From NCBI RefSeq assembly GCF_037023755.1, contig NZ_CP146100.1, positions 6,354,501 to 6,418,500 on the forward strand: a DNA stretch of 64,000 bases. Direction: 5' to 3'. The notes under the pieces are model-generated. The model ran no database searches, was not told where the DNA came from, and saw only the letters and a program-made list of their open reading frames with translations. Source of the stretch: Saccharopolyspora sp. SCSIO 74807 (GTDB lineage: Bacteria > Actinomycetota > Actinomycetes > Mycobacteriales > Pseudonocardiaceae). Of this stretch, positions 35,504-44,565 are shown one piece after another; position 1 is the stretch's first letter, and every line of letters begins with the position of its first letter. A program made the position numbers and the translations under genes.

Positions 35504-36916
35504 TCACCCGGGCGGTTCCCGAGTCCGCTGATGTCGAGTTCTCGCCCGGACCCGCGGGCTGCGTGCCGGATCCACCCAAACCGGCGGTAGGAAGGCAGGC
35601 CACCCGTCGTCCATCGTCACTTCCCACCGCTGACGGTGGATCAGCCTGTGGTGGTGTCCGCACAACATGACCATGTTGTGCAGCGCTGTTGCGCCGCCGT
35701 CCGCCCAGTGCCGCACGTGGTGCGCCTGCGAGGTCCCTGGCGGCCGGTCGCAGTCGGGGAACGCGCAGGAGCCGTCACGCGCCGACAGCGCGGCCCTGAT
35801 GTGCGCGGGCGCTGTCCGTTCGGACCGCCCGACGTCCAACGGCTGCCCGTCTCCGCCGAGCACGAGCGGCAGCACTTCGGCATCGCACGCGAGCCGTCGC
35901 GCGGCGGCCGCCGTGATCGGCTGCTCGGTGTTGTCGACCGTGCCGCCCGTCCTGGGTGCCCGCCCGAAGACGTCCGGCTGCGGATTCCGTTCTTCGCAAG
36001 CTCCGTCAGCGACCAACCCTTCGGTGAGCTGGTCGTAATCGATGGTCACGCGCACCTGCGCACGCGCATCGCCGTGCTTGCGCTCGAGCAGGTCGACGAA
36101 TGCATCGGCGTTCCGCTTGGCCGGGCTGCGCGTGTCCGGCACTCCGTCGGCTTCCCGCCGCGGCGCGGCCAACGGCTGCAACGCCGCGCGCAACTCGGCG
36201 CCCGACTCCCGGTCGAGGCGTCCGTTCAGGACCGTCATGCCGTCGCGCCCCGTAGCGATCCGCAGTTCGCGGTGCTCGACCTGGTATTCCTCGGTGCGCA
36301 ACGCGCCGTCCTGGTCGAGCAGGTACCGGAGGTGCTCGCCCGCGGAGCGCAGCTCGTGCGGCGGCAACTCGCGCGCCTGCCGCGCCAGCATGGCGTCCGC
36401 CGCGTGCCGCTCGGTGGCGTCGACCCCCGGCGGCATCGCCGCAACACCGTCCACAATGGTCCCTGCGTGCGCCAGCGTGATCTCGCCGTTGCGCATGGCT
36501 CCAGCGGTCTCCGGCAGGGCGGGTGGCAGCTGTTCTCCACCGAGCCCGACTCGTTCGGTGACCTCCCTCGCCACCTGCACCCGCCGCCGCGCCTCGCCCG
36601 CGGCCAGGTTCAGCATCTCCCGCAACCAGGCCTGCACCGACCGCGCTCCGCTGGTGCCGTGCAGACCGCGCCGCTCGGCTTCGGCGATCCGCAGCAGCTG
36701 ACCGAACAGCGCATCCCGCATGACTTGCTCACCGCGCCGGATCTCCGCGACGAGCTCGTCGTCGGATTCGGCCACCACACCGCCGCGATCCGACTCGCCG
36801 TCCTCCCGTGGTCGAGGCACGCGCGAACCGAGCTCGCCGACCTCCTCGGCGAGCCCCGGACGCGCAGAAATCCCGACCACAACCCCATGATCCACGATCG
36901 AACACCCGTTCACCAC
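35504..36916 (-). CDS. DUF222 / HNH endonuclease domain protein (13E12-type)
   Basis: This 470-residue protein belongs to the actinobacterial DUF222-HNH (13E12 repeat) family. The first 320 residues form the helical DUF222 region (LAAGEARRRVQVAREV, LAHAGTIVDGVAAMP, RSPAKRNADAFVDLL). The C-terminal HNH site is complete: CAFPDCDRPPG, QAHHVRHWADGG, TALHNMVMLCGHHHRLIH. Such genes are multicopy in many actinomycetes, and their function is unsettled (nuclease, possibly mobile). It is convergent with betA and divergent from the DinB-like gene. Confidence 0.88.
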   Translation of the reverse strand: MVNGCSIVDHGVVVGISARPGLAEEVGELGSRVPRPREDGESDRGGVVAESDDELVAEIRRGEQVMRDALFGQLLRIAEAERRGLHGTSGARSVQAWLREMLNLAAGEARRRVQVAREVTERVGLGGEQLPPALPETAGAMRNGEITLAHAGTIVDGVAAMPPGVDATERHAADAMLARQARELPPHELRSAGEHLRYLLDQDGALRTEEYQVEHRELRIATGRDGMTVLNGRLDRESGAELRAALQPLAAPRREADGVPDTRSPAKRNADAFVDLLERKHGDARAQVRVTIDYDQLTEGLVADGACEERNPQPDVFGRAPRTGGTVDNTEQPITAAAARRLACDAEVLPLVLGGDGQPLDVGRSERTAPAHIRAALSARDGSCAFPDCDRPPGTSQAHHVRHWADGGATALHNMVMLCGHHHRLIHRQRWEVTMDDGWPAFLPPVWVDPARSPRVRARTRHQRTREPPG

Positions 36917-36959
36917 TACACGACCGAGTGATCACGCCCGCACCGTCCGCCCTCGCCCG

Positions 36960-36965
36960 TAACCT
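36960..36965 (+). promoter_or_regulatory. -10 element of leaderless DinB-like gene
   Basis: TAACCT lies 7 nt before ATG 36973, a spacing that predicts a leaderless transcript. Confidence 0.4.
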
Positions 36966-36972
36966 CCGCCGC

Positions 36973-37509
36973 ATGCACGCACGCGAGGAAGTGCTGGACC
37001 AGCTCGACTTCTACTGGGACCAATGGCGCCCGCACCTGGATGGCCTGACCGACGAGGAGTACTTCTGGGAACCGGTCCCCGGCTGCTGGTCGGTGCGGCC
37101 CACCGACCGGGGCCACGAGTTCGACTTCGCCTTCCCCGAACCCACCCCTCCTCCGTTCACCACGATCGCCTGGCGCCTGTGCCACATCGCCGATCACGTG
37201 CTGGCGATGCGCGTGTCCAACCACTTCGGCGACGGCTCGTACCGGATCGACCACACCCACTACCCCGCCGGCGCCACCGTCGCGCTCAAGCACCTCGACC
37301 ACCAGCACCGCCAGTGGCGCGACGGCATCGGCGGAATGGACGCCGAGGCCTGGTCCCGCCCGGTCGGTGCCGCCGAGGGACCGTTCGCCGACCGCCCCTA
37401 CCTGGCACTGGTGCTGCACCTCAACCGCGAGCTGATCCACCACGGAGCCGAGGTGAGCCTGCTCCGCGACCTGTACCGCGCCTCGGGCGGCGCCCACTTC
37501 CAGCGGTGA
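36973..37509 (+). CDS. DinB family protein
   Basis: This 178-residue four-helix-bundle protein belongs to the DinB/YfiT superfamily. Members are metal-dependent thiol transferases or proteins of unknown role. Candidate metal ligands are the histidines in WRLCHIADHVLAM and LIHHGAEVSLL, plus a His in the N-terminal third. The ATG was chosen by homology and the -10 spacing; a GTG at 36930 would add 14 residues. No neighbouring gene gives a functional clue. Confidence 0.8.
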   Translation: MHAREEVLDQLDFYWDQWRPHLDGLTDEEYFWEPVPGCWSVRPTDRGHEFDFAFPEPTPPPFTTIAWRLCHIADHVLAMRVSNHFGDGSYRIDHTHYPAGATVALKHLDHQHRQWRDGIGGMDAEAWSRPVGAAEGPFADRPYLALVLHLNRELIHHGAEVSLLRDLYRASGGAHFQR

Positions 37510-37591
37510 TCTCGCGCGCACAGCGGTACCTCCGGCACCCGCTTCGTGATCGAATGCCCGCGATCACCGAACACCCCGAGCCGGAGCGAGC

Positions 37592-38257
37592 ATGTCGACT
37601 GCACGATCGAGCAAGCGCACCCCGCTGTGGATCTCGGTGCTCTCCGCGTTGATCATCGCCGCGGGGTGGGTGGTGTTCGAGTCCGGGCTGCTGGACCGGT
37701 TGGCCCCGGACGCCGCGTCCTCCGACGCTCCGGCCGCCGCGCAGCTCGCCCAGCTCGAGGTCGCGCCGGAAGGTTCGATGGACGGCTACTCGCGCGACCG
37801 CTTCGAGCACTGGAAACCGGCGCCGCAGGCGGGCAAGAACTGCAACACCCGGGAGGCGGTGCTGCGCCGCGACGGCGAGGACGTGGCGGTGAACAACGCG
37901 TGCGAGTCGACCTCCGGATCGTGGGTGAGCAGCTACACCGGCGGCACCGTCCGCAGCGGGTCCGATGTGGACATCGATCACATGGTGCCGCTGGCCGATG
38001 CCTGGCGCAGCGGTGCCGACGAGTGGACCGACCAGCGCCGCGAGCAGTTCGCCAACGACATGAACCTGCCGCAGCTGGTCGCAGCCGATGCGAAGTCCAA
38101 TCGCGCCAAGGGCGACAAGGACCCGTCCGAGTGGAAGCCGGCGAAGGCGACTTGGTGCGAATACTCGACGGATTGGGTCACGGTCAAGCACTCCTACGGC
38201 CTCACCGTCACCGAGCAGGAGAAGTCGGCGTTGCAGGAGATGCTGGCCACCTGCTGA
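37592..38257 (+). CDS. Exported HNH endonuclease (DUF1524-type)
   Basis: This 221-residue protein has one N-terminal membrane or signal segment (TPLWISVLSALIIAAGWVVF) and an extracytoplasmic HNH-like domain. The domain contains SDVDIDHMVPLADAWRSGA and FANDMNLPQLVAADAKSNRAKGDKDP, the motif set of the secreted actinobacterial DUF1524 nuclease family. Three cysteines (in KNCNTRE, NNACES and TWCEYS) could form a disulfide. It may be used in nutrient scavenging or competition. Confidence 0.82.
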   Translation: MSTARSSKRTPLWISVLSALIIAAGWVVFESGLLDRLAPDAASSDAPAAAQLAQLEVAPEGSMDGYSRDRFEHWKPAPQAGKNCNTREAVLRRDGEDVAVNNACESTSGSWVSSYTGGTVRSGSDVDIDHMVPLADAWRSGADEWTDQRREQFANDMNLPQLVAADAKSNRAKGDKDPSEWKPAKATWCEYSTDWVTVKHSYGLTVTEQEKSALQEMLATC

Positions 38258-38371
38258 GCGCGTTGATCGCTCGACGCGGTCCGCCCGGCCCGGAACCCTC
38301 GGATCACGCGCACCGCGACGAGGCCACGGCGGCCGTGGCGCAGCACGAATGATCGATGCCAAGCTGCCCGC

Positions 38372-39268
38372 ATGCGCCTAGGACTCGGACTTCCCCAATT
38401 CGGCCCGTTCGCCGACCCGGCCTGCGTGCACGAGGTCGCAACCGAAGCCGAGGGAATGGGTTTCGAGAGCTTGTGGGCGGGAGAGCGCCTGCACGCGCCC
38501 CGCAATCCCAGTACGCCATACCCGGGTTCCGCCGATGGTTCGCTCCCCGACCGGATGCGAGCGAGCCTGGATCCGCTGCTGGTGCTGACCGTCGCCGCGT
38601 CCGCCACGAATCGCGCCGCGCTGGGCACCAGCACTCTCAACGCGCCGCTGTACGCACCGATCGCGCTGGCCCGCGCGCTCACCGGCGTCGATCGGCTGAG
38701 CAATGGCCGGCTGATCCCCGGCTTCGGGCTGGGCTGGATGCGCGACGAGTACGAGGCAGCGGGCGTCCCGTGGCACCAGCGCGCCGCTCGACTGGACGAC
38801 GCGCTGACCGCGTTGCGCGCGTTGTGGGGCCCGGATCCGGTGCGGCATCAGGGCCGCTTCAGCACCGTCTCGCCGGGTGATTTCCAGCCGAAGCCGGTGC
38901 AGCCGAGCCCGCCGATCTACCTCGGCGGCAGTTCCGAGGCCGCCTTGCGCCGCACGGCCACGCGTGGTGACGGCTGGCTCGGCGTGGCCTTGCCCTTGCC
39001 CGCGCTGGAGCGGGTGCTCGGAATGCTGCGCGAGTTCGCGGCCGAGGCCGGTCGCGCCCCGGTCGCCACGGCTTTGCGGGTCAACGTGGAGCTCGGCCCG
39101 CCCGGTGCTCGGCCGGTGCAGGGCCCGGTGGAGCGCATCGTCGACTACTTGCACGCCGTCGCCGAGCTCGGTGTGCAGGATGCCTTCGTCGATCTCCAGT
39201 TCACGACTCCGGACGTTCCGTCGTTGCTGCGCACCGCAGCGCGCTTCCGGTCAGCCTTCCCGTCCTGA
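38372..39268 (+). CDS. LLM-class (F420-type) flavin/deazaflavin oxidoreductase
   Basis: This 298-residue TIM-barrel enzyme of the luciferase-like monooxygenase class has MRLGLGLPQFGPFADP at the N-terminus, followed by GFESLWAGERL and GRLIPGFGLGWMRDEYEAAGV. This is the pattern of F420-dependent actinobacterial enzymes with a TIGR03619-like sequence. The substrate is unknown. It stands alone upstream of the HAD-kinase-ACAD operon but is separated from it by an operator-like site. Confidence 0.82.
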   Translation: MRLGLGLPQFGPFADPACVHEVATEAEGMGFESLWAGERLHAPRNPSTPYPGSADGSLPDRMRASLDPLLVLTVAASATNRAALGTSTLNAPLYAPIALARALTGVDRLSNGRLIPGFGLGWMRDEYEAAGVPWHQRAARLDDALTALRALWGPDPVRHQGRFSTVSPGDFQPKPVQPSPPIYLGGSSEAALRRTATRGDGWLGVALPLPALERVLGMLREFAAEAGRAPVATALRVNVELGPPGARPVQGPVERIVDYLHAVAELGVQDAFVDLQFTTPDVPSLLRTAARFRSAFPS

Positions 39269-39330
39269 CCGCCCGGACCGCCGAACCCGGCCGCGGTCAT
39301 TTCCGGAACGTTCCAGACCCTGGCGCACAT

Positions 39331-39349
39331 ACCGGCTAGTCGGTACGGT
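39331..39349 (+). promoter_or_regulatory. TetR-type operator overlapping the HAD-operon promoter
   Basis: ACCGGC-TA-GTCGGT (39331-39344) is a near-perfect inverted repeat overlapping a TACGGT -10 hexamer (39344-39349) that sits 7 nt before ATG 39357. The site extends to ACCGGCTAGTCGGTACGG, and nearly the same 18 bases occur at 51239. A repressor bound here would block the promoter. Confidence 0.6.
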
Positions 39350-39356
39350 CCCTGTC

Positions 39357-40010
39357 ATGCCTGCCAACCCCAGCGTCGCGATCTTCGACTACGGCGGGGT
39401 GCTCACCACGCCCGGCCGGTTGGCCATCTCGGCGTGGACCGAAGCTGAAGGCATCGAGCCGGAGTCGTTCTCCACCGCGTTGAAGGAGTGGCTGTCCCGG
39501 AGTGCTCCGGCGGGCACCCCGATCCACCGCCTGGAGACCGGCGAACTCTCCGCCGCCGAGTTCGACCGGCTGCTCGCAGCCAGGCTGCGCACCGTCGACG
39601 GCGACACCGTCGAACCGGAGGGGTTGCTCTCCCGGCTGTTCGCGAACATGCGCCCGGACGAGTCGATGCTGCAGCTGGTGCGCGACCTGCGCGATCACGG
39701 GGTGCGCACCGCTCTGCTGTCGAACAGCTGGGGGAACAACTACCCGTGGGAGTCGTTGCGGGACCTGTTCGAGCTGGCGGTCATTTCCAGCGAGGTGGGC
39801 CTGCGCAAACCCGACCCGCGGATCTACGAACTCACGTTGCGGCGGCTCGACCTGCCCGCGGAGCAGGCCGTGTTCGTCGACGACGGTGCACCGAACATCG
39901 AGGCGGCCGAGCGCTTGGGCCTGCGCAGCGTGCTGCATTCGGAGGCCGCGAAGACCCGTGCCGAACTGGCCACCTGGTTCCCCGAGCTGACCACGCGGCA
40001 CTTCCCGTGA
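39357..40010 (+). CDS. HAD-IA phosphatase, ACAD10-type
   Basis: This 217-residue haloacid-dehalogenase-like hydrolase has motif I FDYGGVLTT (nucleophile Asp11; the usual second Asp is Gly, as in several active HAD phosphatases). Motif II is LLSNSWGNNY, motif III the lysine in SEVGLRKPDPRIYE, and motif IV VFVDDGAPNIEAAE. It is closest in style to the HAD domain at the N-terminus of human ACAD10 and soluble epoxide hydrolases. It begins a run of HAD, kinase, acyl-CoA dehydrogenase and SDR genes, and the likely role is handling phosphorylated acyl intermediates. Confidence 0.85.
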   Translation: MPANPSVAIFDYGGVLTTPGRLAISAWTEAEGIEPESFSTALKEWLSRSAPAGTPIHRLETGELSAAEFDRLLAARLRTVDGDTVEPEGLLSRLFANMRPDESMLQLVRDLRDHGVRTALLSNSWGNNYPWESLRDLFELAVISSEVGLRKPDPRIYELTLRRLDLPAEQAVFVDDGAPNIEAAERLGLRSVLHSEAAKTRAELATWFPELTTRHFP

Positions 40011-40094
40011 CCCCTTGCACCACCCCGTGACACCGGCGCGCGGCAGCGCGGCCGCTCCCGCAGGCAGAACGAGTTCACCGACGGAGGAGATCCG

Positions 40095-41117
40095 ATGAGC
40101 GCTGGCGACCCACCCGGCCTGGACCTGTCCCGGTTGCGCGAACACTTGGAGTCGCAGCTGCCGGGCCTGACCGCGGGACCGTTGACCGCGGAGCTGGTGC
40201 AGGGCGGCCGCTCCAACCTCACCTACGTCGTCGGCGACGGCGCGAACCGCTGGGTGGTGCGCCGCCCGCCGCTCGGTCACGTGCTGGCCACGGCGCACGA
40301 CATGAGCCGCGAGCACCGCGTGATGTCGGCGCTGGCGGGCACTTCGGTGCCGGTGCCGCGGACTTACCTGCTGTGCCAGGACGAGGACGTCATCGGCGCG
40401 CCGTTCTACGTGATGGAGTTCGTGCCGGGCACGGTGTACCGCTCGCCGGAGCAGACCGCGCAGCTCGACGCCGGGCAGCGCCGTGATCTGTCCATGCAGC
40501 TGGCGGACGTGCTCGCGGACCTGCACACGCTGGATCCCGAGCAGGTCGGGCTGGGCGATTTCGGCCGCCCGGAGGGCTTCCTCCAGCGGCAGGTGCGCCG
40601 CTGGAGCAAGCAGCTCGCGGCCTCGCACAGCCGGGAGATCCCGGGCATCGACCGGTTGGCGCAGCGGTTGGGCGAGCGCGTGCCGCCGACCCGGCACGCC
40701 GGCATCGTGCACGGCGACTACCGGCTGGACAACGTGCTGGTCGACGAGCAGCACAACATCTCGGCGGTGCTCGACTGGGAGATGGCCACGCTCGGCGATC
40801 CGCTCACCGACGTGGGCCTGCTCAAGGTGTACTGGGAAGGCATGGACGGCGTCGAGTACAACCCGATCGCCAAGGGCATCGGCCCGGAGTACGGGTTCCC
40901 GCCGGTCCGCGAGCTGTGGGACCGCTACGCCGCCCGCAGCGGCATCGATCTGTCCGATTTGGACTGGTACGTGGCGTTCGGCTTCTTCAAGCTCGCGGTG
41001 ATCAGCGAGGGCATCCACTACCGCTACGTGCACGGCCAGACCGTCGGCGAGGGCTTCGAGCACGTCGGAGCCCTGGTCGAGCACTTGGTCGCGCAGGGCT
41101 TGTCCGCACTCGACTAG
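40095..41117 (+). CDS. Aminoglycoside-phosphotransferase-like kinase (LvaA/ACAD10-11 kinase type)
   Basis: This 340-residue APH-fold kinase has a nucleotide loop region (LVQGGRSNLTYVV), a lysine-like position in VVRRPPLGH, and the catalytic loop GIVHGDYRLDNVL followed by the metal-binding AVLDWEMATLGDP. This subfamily is found fused to acyl-CoA dehydrogenases in ACAD10/11 and as LvaA in Pseudomonas putida, where it phosphorylates 4-hydroxyacyl-CoA. GGAGGAGA precedes the ATG. Antibiotic resistance is unlikely given the neighbours. Confidence 0.85.
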   Translation: MSAGDPPGLDLSRLREHLESQLPGLTAGPLTAELVQGGRSNLTYVVGDGANRWVVRRPPLGHVLATAHDMSREHRVMSALAGTSVPVPRTYLLCQDEDVIGAPFYVMEFVPGTVYRSPEQTAQLDAGQRRDLSMQLADVLADLHTLDPEQVGLGDFGRPEGFLQRQVRRWSKQLAASHSREIPGIDRLAQRLGERVPPTRHAGIVHGDYRLDNVLVDEQHNISAVLDWEMATLGDPLTDVGLLKVYWEGMDGVEYNPIAKGIGPEYGFPPVRELWDRYAARSGIDLSDLDWYVAFGFFKLAVISEGIHYRYVHGQTVGEGFEHVGALVEHLVAQGLSALD

Positions 41118-41129
41118 GAACTGTTTCAT

Positions 41130-41278
41130 AAGCGGCGCCAGCCGCTTGCCGGTGCCCCAGGACTCAGCCGGACCACCGGCGGGTTCTCAGGCGTCTTCTG
41201 GCGAGGACAGCTCAGACGCCGAGTAGGGCGCTACTTAAGGAGGAGATCCCGGAGCCAGAAGACGTCTGAGGTTCCGCT
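41130..41278. repeat. Structured intergenic repeat element between kinase and ACAD genes
   Basis: A hairpin AAGCGGC-GCCA-GCCGCTT (41130-41147) is followed by a long inverted repeat: CTCAGGCGTCTTCTGGC (41186-41202) and, 51 nt later, its complement with one mismatch (41254-41270). The element ends in CTGAGGTTCCGCT (41266-41278), which recurs exactly at 52479-52491 next to a similar GCGGC/GCCGC hairpin. It looks like a dispersed intergenic repeat that has interrupted the gene spacing here. No ORF lies within it. Confidence 0.6.
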
Positions 41279-41328
41279 GGGTGACCCACTACGCACACCC
41301 TTTCAAAACACTCCCTAGGAGGCATGGC

Positions 41329-42537
41329 GTGGACTTCGGGTACGACGACCGCACCGAGCAGCTGCGCGCGCAGCTCACCGAGTTCATGGACGAGCACGTC
41401 CACCCGGCCGAGCCGGTGCTGCACGAGCAGCTCGCGGCCGCGGACAGCCGGTGGACGCACGCACCGATCATCGACGAGCTCAAGGCCAAGGCCCGCGAGC
41501 GCGGCCTGTGGAACCTGTTCCTGCCGGGCGCGGACGGCGCCGGGCTGACGAACCTGCAGTACGCCCCGCTGGCGGAGATCATGGGCCGCAGTCCCACGTT
41601 GGCGCCGGAGGTGTTCAACTGCTCGGCGCCGGACACCGGCAACATGGAGGTGCTGGCCGAGTTCGGCACCCCGCAGCAGCGCGAGCGGTGGCTGAAACCG
41701 CTGCTGGACGGCGAGATCCGCTCGGCGTTCTGCATGACCGAGCCGGAGGTGGCGTCTTCGGACGCGACGAACATCGGCACCCGCATCGAGCGCGACGGCG
41801 ACTCCTACGTGATCAACGGCCGCAAGTGGTGGTCGTCCGGCGCGATGAGCCCCCGCTGCAAGGTGCTGATCGTGATGGGCAAGTCGGACCCGGAGGCCGA
41901 GCGGCACCGCCAGCAGAGCCAGATCCTGGTGCCGGTCGACACCCCCGGCGTGCGCATCGAGCGCGGCATGCACGTGTTCGGCTACAACGACGGCGACCAC
42001 GGCGGGCACGCCGAGATCGTGTTCGACGACGTCCGCGTCCCGGCCGAGAACATCATTTCCGGCGAGGGCGAGGGTTTCGCAATCGCGCAGGCGCGCCTCG
42101 GCCCTGGCCGCATCCACCACTGCATGCGCGCGATCGGGATGGCCGAGCGCGCGCTGGAGCTGATGTGCCGCCGCGTCACGAGCCGCCGGGCGTTCGGCGG
42201 GCCGATCGCCGATCAGGGCGTGGTGCAGCAGTGGATCGCCGATGCCCGCATCAGCATCGAGACGAACCGGCTGCTGACGCTCAAGACCGCGTGGCTGATG
42301 GACACCGTCGGCAACAAGGGCGCGCACACCGAGATCCAGGCGATCAAGGTGGCGGTGCCGCAGATGGTGACGACCATTGTGGACCGCGCCATCCAGGCGC
42401 ACGGCGCCGCCGGGGTCAGCCAGGACACGCCGCTGGCGAGCCTGTACGCGCACGCCCGCACGTTGCACATCGTCGACGGCCCCGACGAGGTGCACCGCCG
42501 TTCGATGGCTCGCCGGGAGCTCAAGAAGTACCGGTGA
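41329..42537 (+). CDS. Acyl-CoA-dehydrogenase-family protein of ACAD10/11-LvaC type
   Basis: This 402-residue flavoprotein of the acyl-CoA dehydrogenase fold has [16 protein letters not shown] (FAD/substrate loop), [11 protein letters not shown] and [11 protein letters not shown]. At the position of the usual catalytic glutamate (YEGT) it reads VDGPDEVH, so Asp383 replaces Glu. This variant is characteristic of the ACAD10/11 and LvaC branch, which acts on phosphorylated 4-hydroxyacyl-CoA and does not do simple desaturation. The GTG at 41329 was chosen because AGGAGG (41317-41322) precedes it; a longer frame from 41281 runs into the repeat element. Confidence 0.85.
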   Translation: MDFGYDDRTEQLRAQLTEFMDEHVHPAEPVLHEQLAAADSRWTHAPIIDELKAKARERGLWNLFLPGADGAGLTNLQYAPLAEIMGRSPTLAPEVFNCSAPDTGNMEVLAEFGTPQQRERWLKPLLDGEIRSAFCMTEPEVASSDATNIGTRIERDGDSYVINGRKWWSSGAMSPRCKVLIVMGKSDPEAERHRQQSQILVPVDTPGVRIERGMHVFGYNDGDHGGHAEIVFDDVRVPAENIISGEGEGFAIAQARLGPGRIHHCMRAIGMAERALELMCRRVTSRRAFGGPIADQGVVQQWIADARISIETNRLLTLKTAWLMDTVGNKGAHTEIQAIKVAVPQMVTTIVDRAIQAHGAAGVSQDTPLASLYAHARTLHIVDGPDEVHRRSMARRELKKYR

Positions 42538-42592
42538 GCGGGCAGGCCCGCCACCGGAGTTTTTCCGCCCCTCGTAACAGAAGTGAGGAATC

Positions 42593-43345
42593 ATGCCCGA
42601 AAAGACCGCGATCGTCACCGGCGCCGCCCGCGGTATCGGCGCGGCCACCGCGCAGCGCCTGGCCGCGGACGGATACGCCGTCGCGGTGATCGACCTGGAC
42701 GAGCAGCAGTGCGCCGAGACCGTGTCCGCGATCGAGTCCGCGGGCGGCAAGGCGCTGGCCGTCGGTGCCGACGTGAGCGATTCCGATCAGGTCACCGCGG
42801 CCGTCGATCGGGTCTCCGCCGAGCTCGGCACCCCGCTGGCGCTGGTCAACAACGCCGGCGTGCTGCGCGACAACATGCTGTTCAAGATGTCCGATTCGGA
42901 CTGGGACACGGTGATGTCGGTGCACCTGCGCGGTGCGTTCCTGATGAGCCGCGCGGTGCAGAAGTTCATGGTGGAGGCCAAGTGGGGCCGGATCGTGAAC
43001 CTATCCAGCACCTCGGCGCTGGGCAACCGCGGCCAGGCCAACTACTCCACGGCGAAGGCGGGCATGCAGGGCCTGACCAAGACGTTGGCGATCGAGCTGG
43101 GCAAGTTCGGTGTCACGGTCAACGCCATCGCGCCGGGCTTCATCGCCACCGACATGACGAAGGCGACGGCGGAGCGGGTCGGCGCCAGCTTCGAGGACTT
43201 CTCGAATGCGGCGGTTTCCACGATCCCGGTCGGCCGGGCCGGGGCTCCGGACGACATCGCCAACGCCGCGTCGTTCTTCCTGGATGAGCGTTCCGGGTTC
43301 GTCTCCGGCCAGGTGCTCTACGTCGCCGGTGGTCCGAAGGCGTGA
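42593..43345 (+). CDS. Short-chain dehydrogenase/reductase (FabG-like)
   Basis: This 250-residue SDR has the cofactor loop TGAARGIG, LVNNAGVL, the catalytic Ser-Tyr-Lys set (NLSSTSALGNRGQANYSTAK) and PGFIATDM. It probably oxidises or reduces a 3-hydroxyacyl/3-oxoacyl intermediate with NAD(P)H. It lies 55 nt after the ACAD10-like gene with GTGAGG upstream. In the analogous Pseudomonas lva pathway an SDR (LvaD) follows the kinase and ACAD steps. Confidence 0.85.
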   Translation: MPEKTAIVTGAARGIGAATAQRLAADGYAVAVIDLDEQQCAETVSAIESAGGKALAVGADVSDSDQVTAAVDRVSAELGTPLALVNNAGVLRDNMLFKMSDSDWDTVMSVHLRGAFLMSRAVQKFMVEAKWGRIVNLSSTSALGNRGQANYSTAKAGMQGLTKTLAIELGKFGVTVNAIAPGFIATDMTKATAERVGASFEDFSNAAVSTIPVGRAGAPDDIANAASFFLDERSGFVSGQVLYVAGGPKA

Positions 43346-43383
43346 GCCCGCAGTACGAACCCGGAGCATGAAGGAGTGCGGCA

Positions 43384-44565
43384 ATGACCGACACAGCACA
43401 ATTGCGTAGTGCAGTCCGGGAGTTCCTCACCGAGCACGATCCATCCACTTCGGACCGCCTGGAGTTCTTGCGCGCGCGTTTCGACGCCGGGCTGGCGTGG
43501 GTGAACTACCCCGCCGGGCTCGGCGGCCTGGACGCTCCGCGCGAGCTGCAGCAGGTGGTGGACGCGGAGTTCGCCGCGGCCGGTGCACCGGACAACGACC
43601 CGGCAGGCAACGGCATCGGCCTGGGCATGGCCGCTCCGACCATCCTGCGGTTCGGCACCGACGAGCAGCGCAACCGCTACCTCCGTCCGCTCTGGACGGG
43701 CGAGGAGATCTGGTGCCAGCTGTTCAGCGAACCCGGAGCGGGTTCGGACCTGGCGGCGCTGGCGACCCGGGCGGTGCGGGACGGCGACGACTGGGTCGTA
43801 GAGGGCCAGAAGGTGTGGACCTCGTTCGCGCACAAGGCGAAGTGGGCGATCTTGGTCGCCCGCAGCGACCCGGACGCGCCCAAGCACAAGGGGTTGTCGT
43901 ACTTCGTGTGCGACATGACCGACCCGAACGTGCAAGTCCGTCCGCTGCGCCAGATCACCGGTGAGGCCGAGTTCAACGAGGTCTTCCTGAACGGGGTGCG
44001 CATCCCCGATTCGCAGCGCCTCGGCGAAGTCGGCCAGGGCTGGCAGGTCGCGATGGGCACGCTGATGAACGAGCGGGTGGCCATCGGCGGCGGCAACACC
44101 GGCCGGGAGTCCGGGATGATCGGCGTGGTTTCCCAGGAATGGCGGGAAAATCCGCAGAACCGCACCCCGGCCGCGCACGATCGGTTGTTGCAGCTGTGGG
44201 TCGAGGCCGAGGCGACCCGGCTCACCGGCCAGCGCTTGCGCCAGCAGCTCGCGGTGGGCACCCCGGGCCCGGAAGGTTCCGCGGTGAAGCTGGCGTTCGC
44301 CCGGCTGAACCAGGAGATCTCCGGTTTCGAGGTGGAGCTGGCCGGCGAGCGCGGGTTGGAGTACGACGACTGGACGTTGCGGCGGCCGGAGAACGTCGCG
44401 TTCACCGGACGCGGTCCCGGCTACCGATACCTGCGCGCGAAGGGGAATTCCATCGAGGGCGGCACTTCCGAGGTGCTGCGCAACGTGATCGCCGAGCGCG
44501 TGCTTGGGCTGCCACCGGAGATCCGCACGGACAAGGACGTCCCGTGGAAGGAGTTGCCCCGATGA
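43384..44565 (+). CDS. Acyl-CoA dehydrogenase, catalytic (alpha-type) subunit
   Basis: This 393-residue acyl-CoA dehydrogenase carries the FAD loop CQLFSEPGAGSDLAAL, the WTSFAHKAKW region and a catalytic Glu358 in SIEGGTSEV. AAGGAG precedes its ATG. The stop codon overlaps the next ACAD gene as ATGA. Adjacent co-translated ACAD pairs in actinobacteria often form mixed tetramers for bulky or branched substrates. The partner lacks the glutamate, so this subunit would supply the base. Confidence 0.87.
   Translation: MTDTAQLRSAVREFLTEHDPSTSDRLEFLRARFDAGLAWVNYPAGLGGLDAPRELQQVVDAEFAAAGAPDNDPAGNGIGLGMAAPTILRFGTDEQRNRYLRPLWTGEEIWCQLFSEPGAGSDLAALATRAVRDGDDWVVEGQKVWTSFAHKAKWAILVARSDPDAPKHKGLSYFVCDMTDPNVQVRPLRQITGEAEFNEVFLNGVRIPDSQRLGEVGQGWQVAMGTLMNERVAIGGGNTGRESGMIGVVSQEWRENPQNRTPAAHDRLLQLWVEAEATRLTGQRLRQQLAVGTPGPEGSAVKLAFARLNQEISGFEVELAGERGLEYDDWTLRRPENVAFTGRGPGYRYLRAKGNSIEGGTSEVLRNVIAERVLGLPPEIRTDKDVPWKELPR

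Noticed and set aside
40095-41117. Aminoglycoside resistance kinase
   Set aside because: The APH fold alone is not evidence of resistance. The neighbours and subfamily point to acyl-CoA metabolism of ACAD10/LvaA type.
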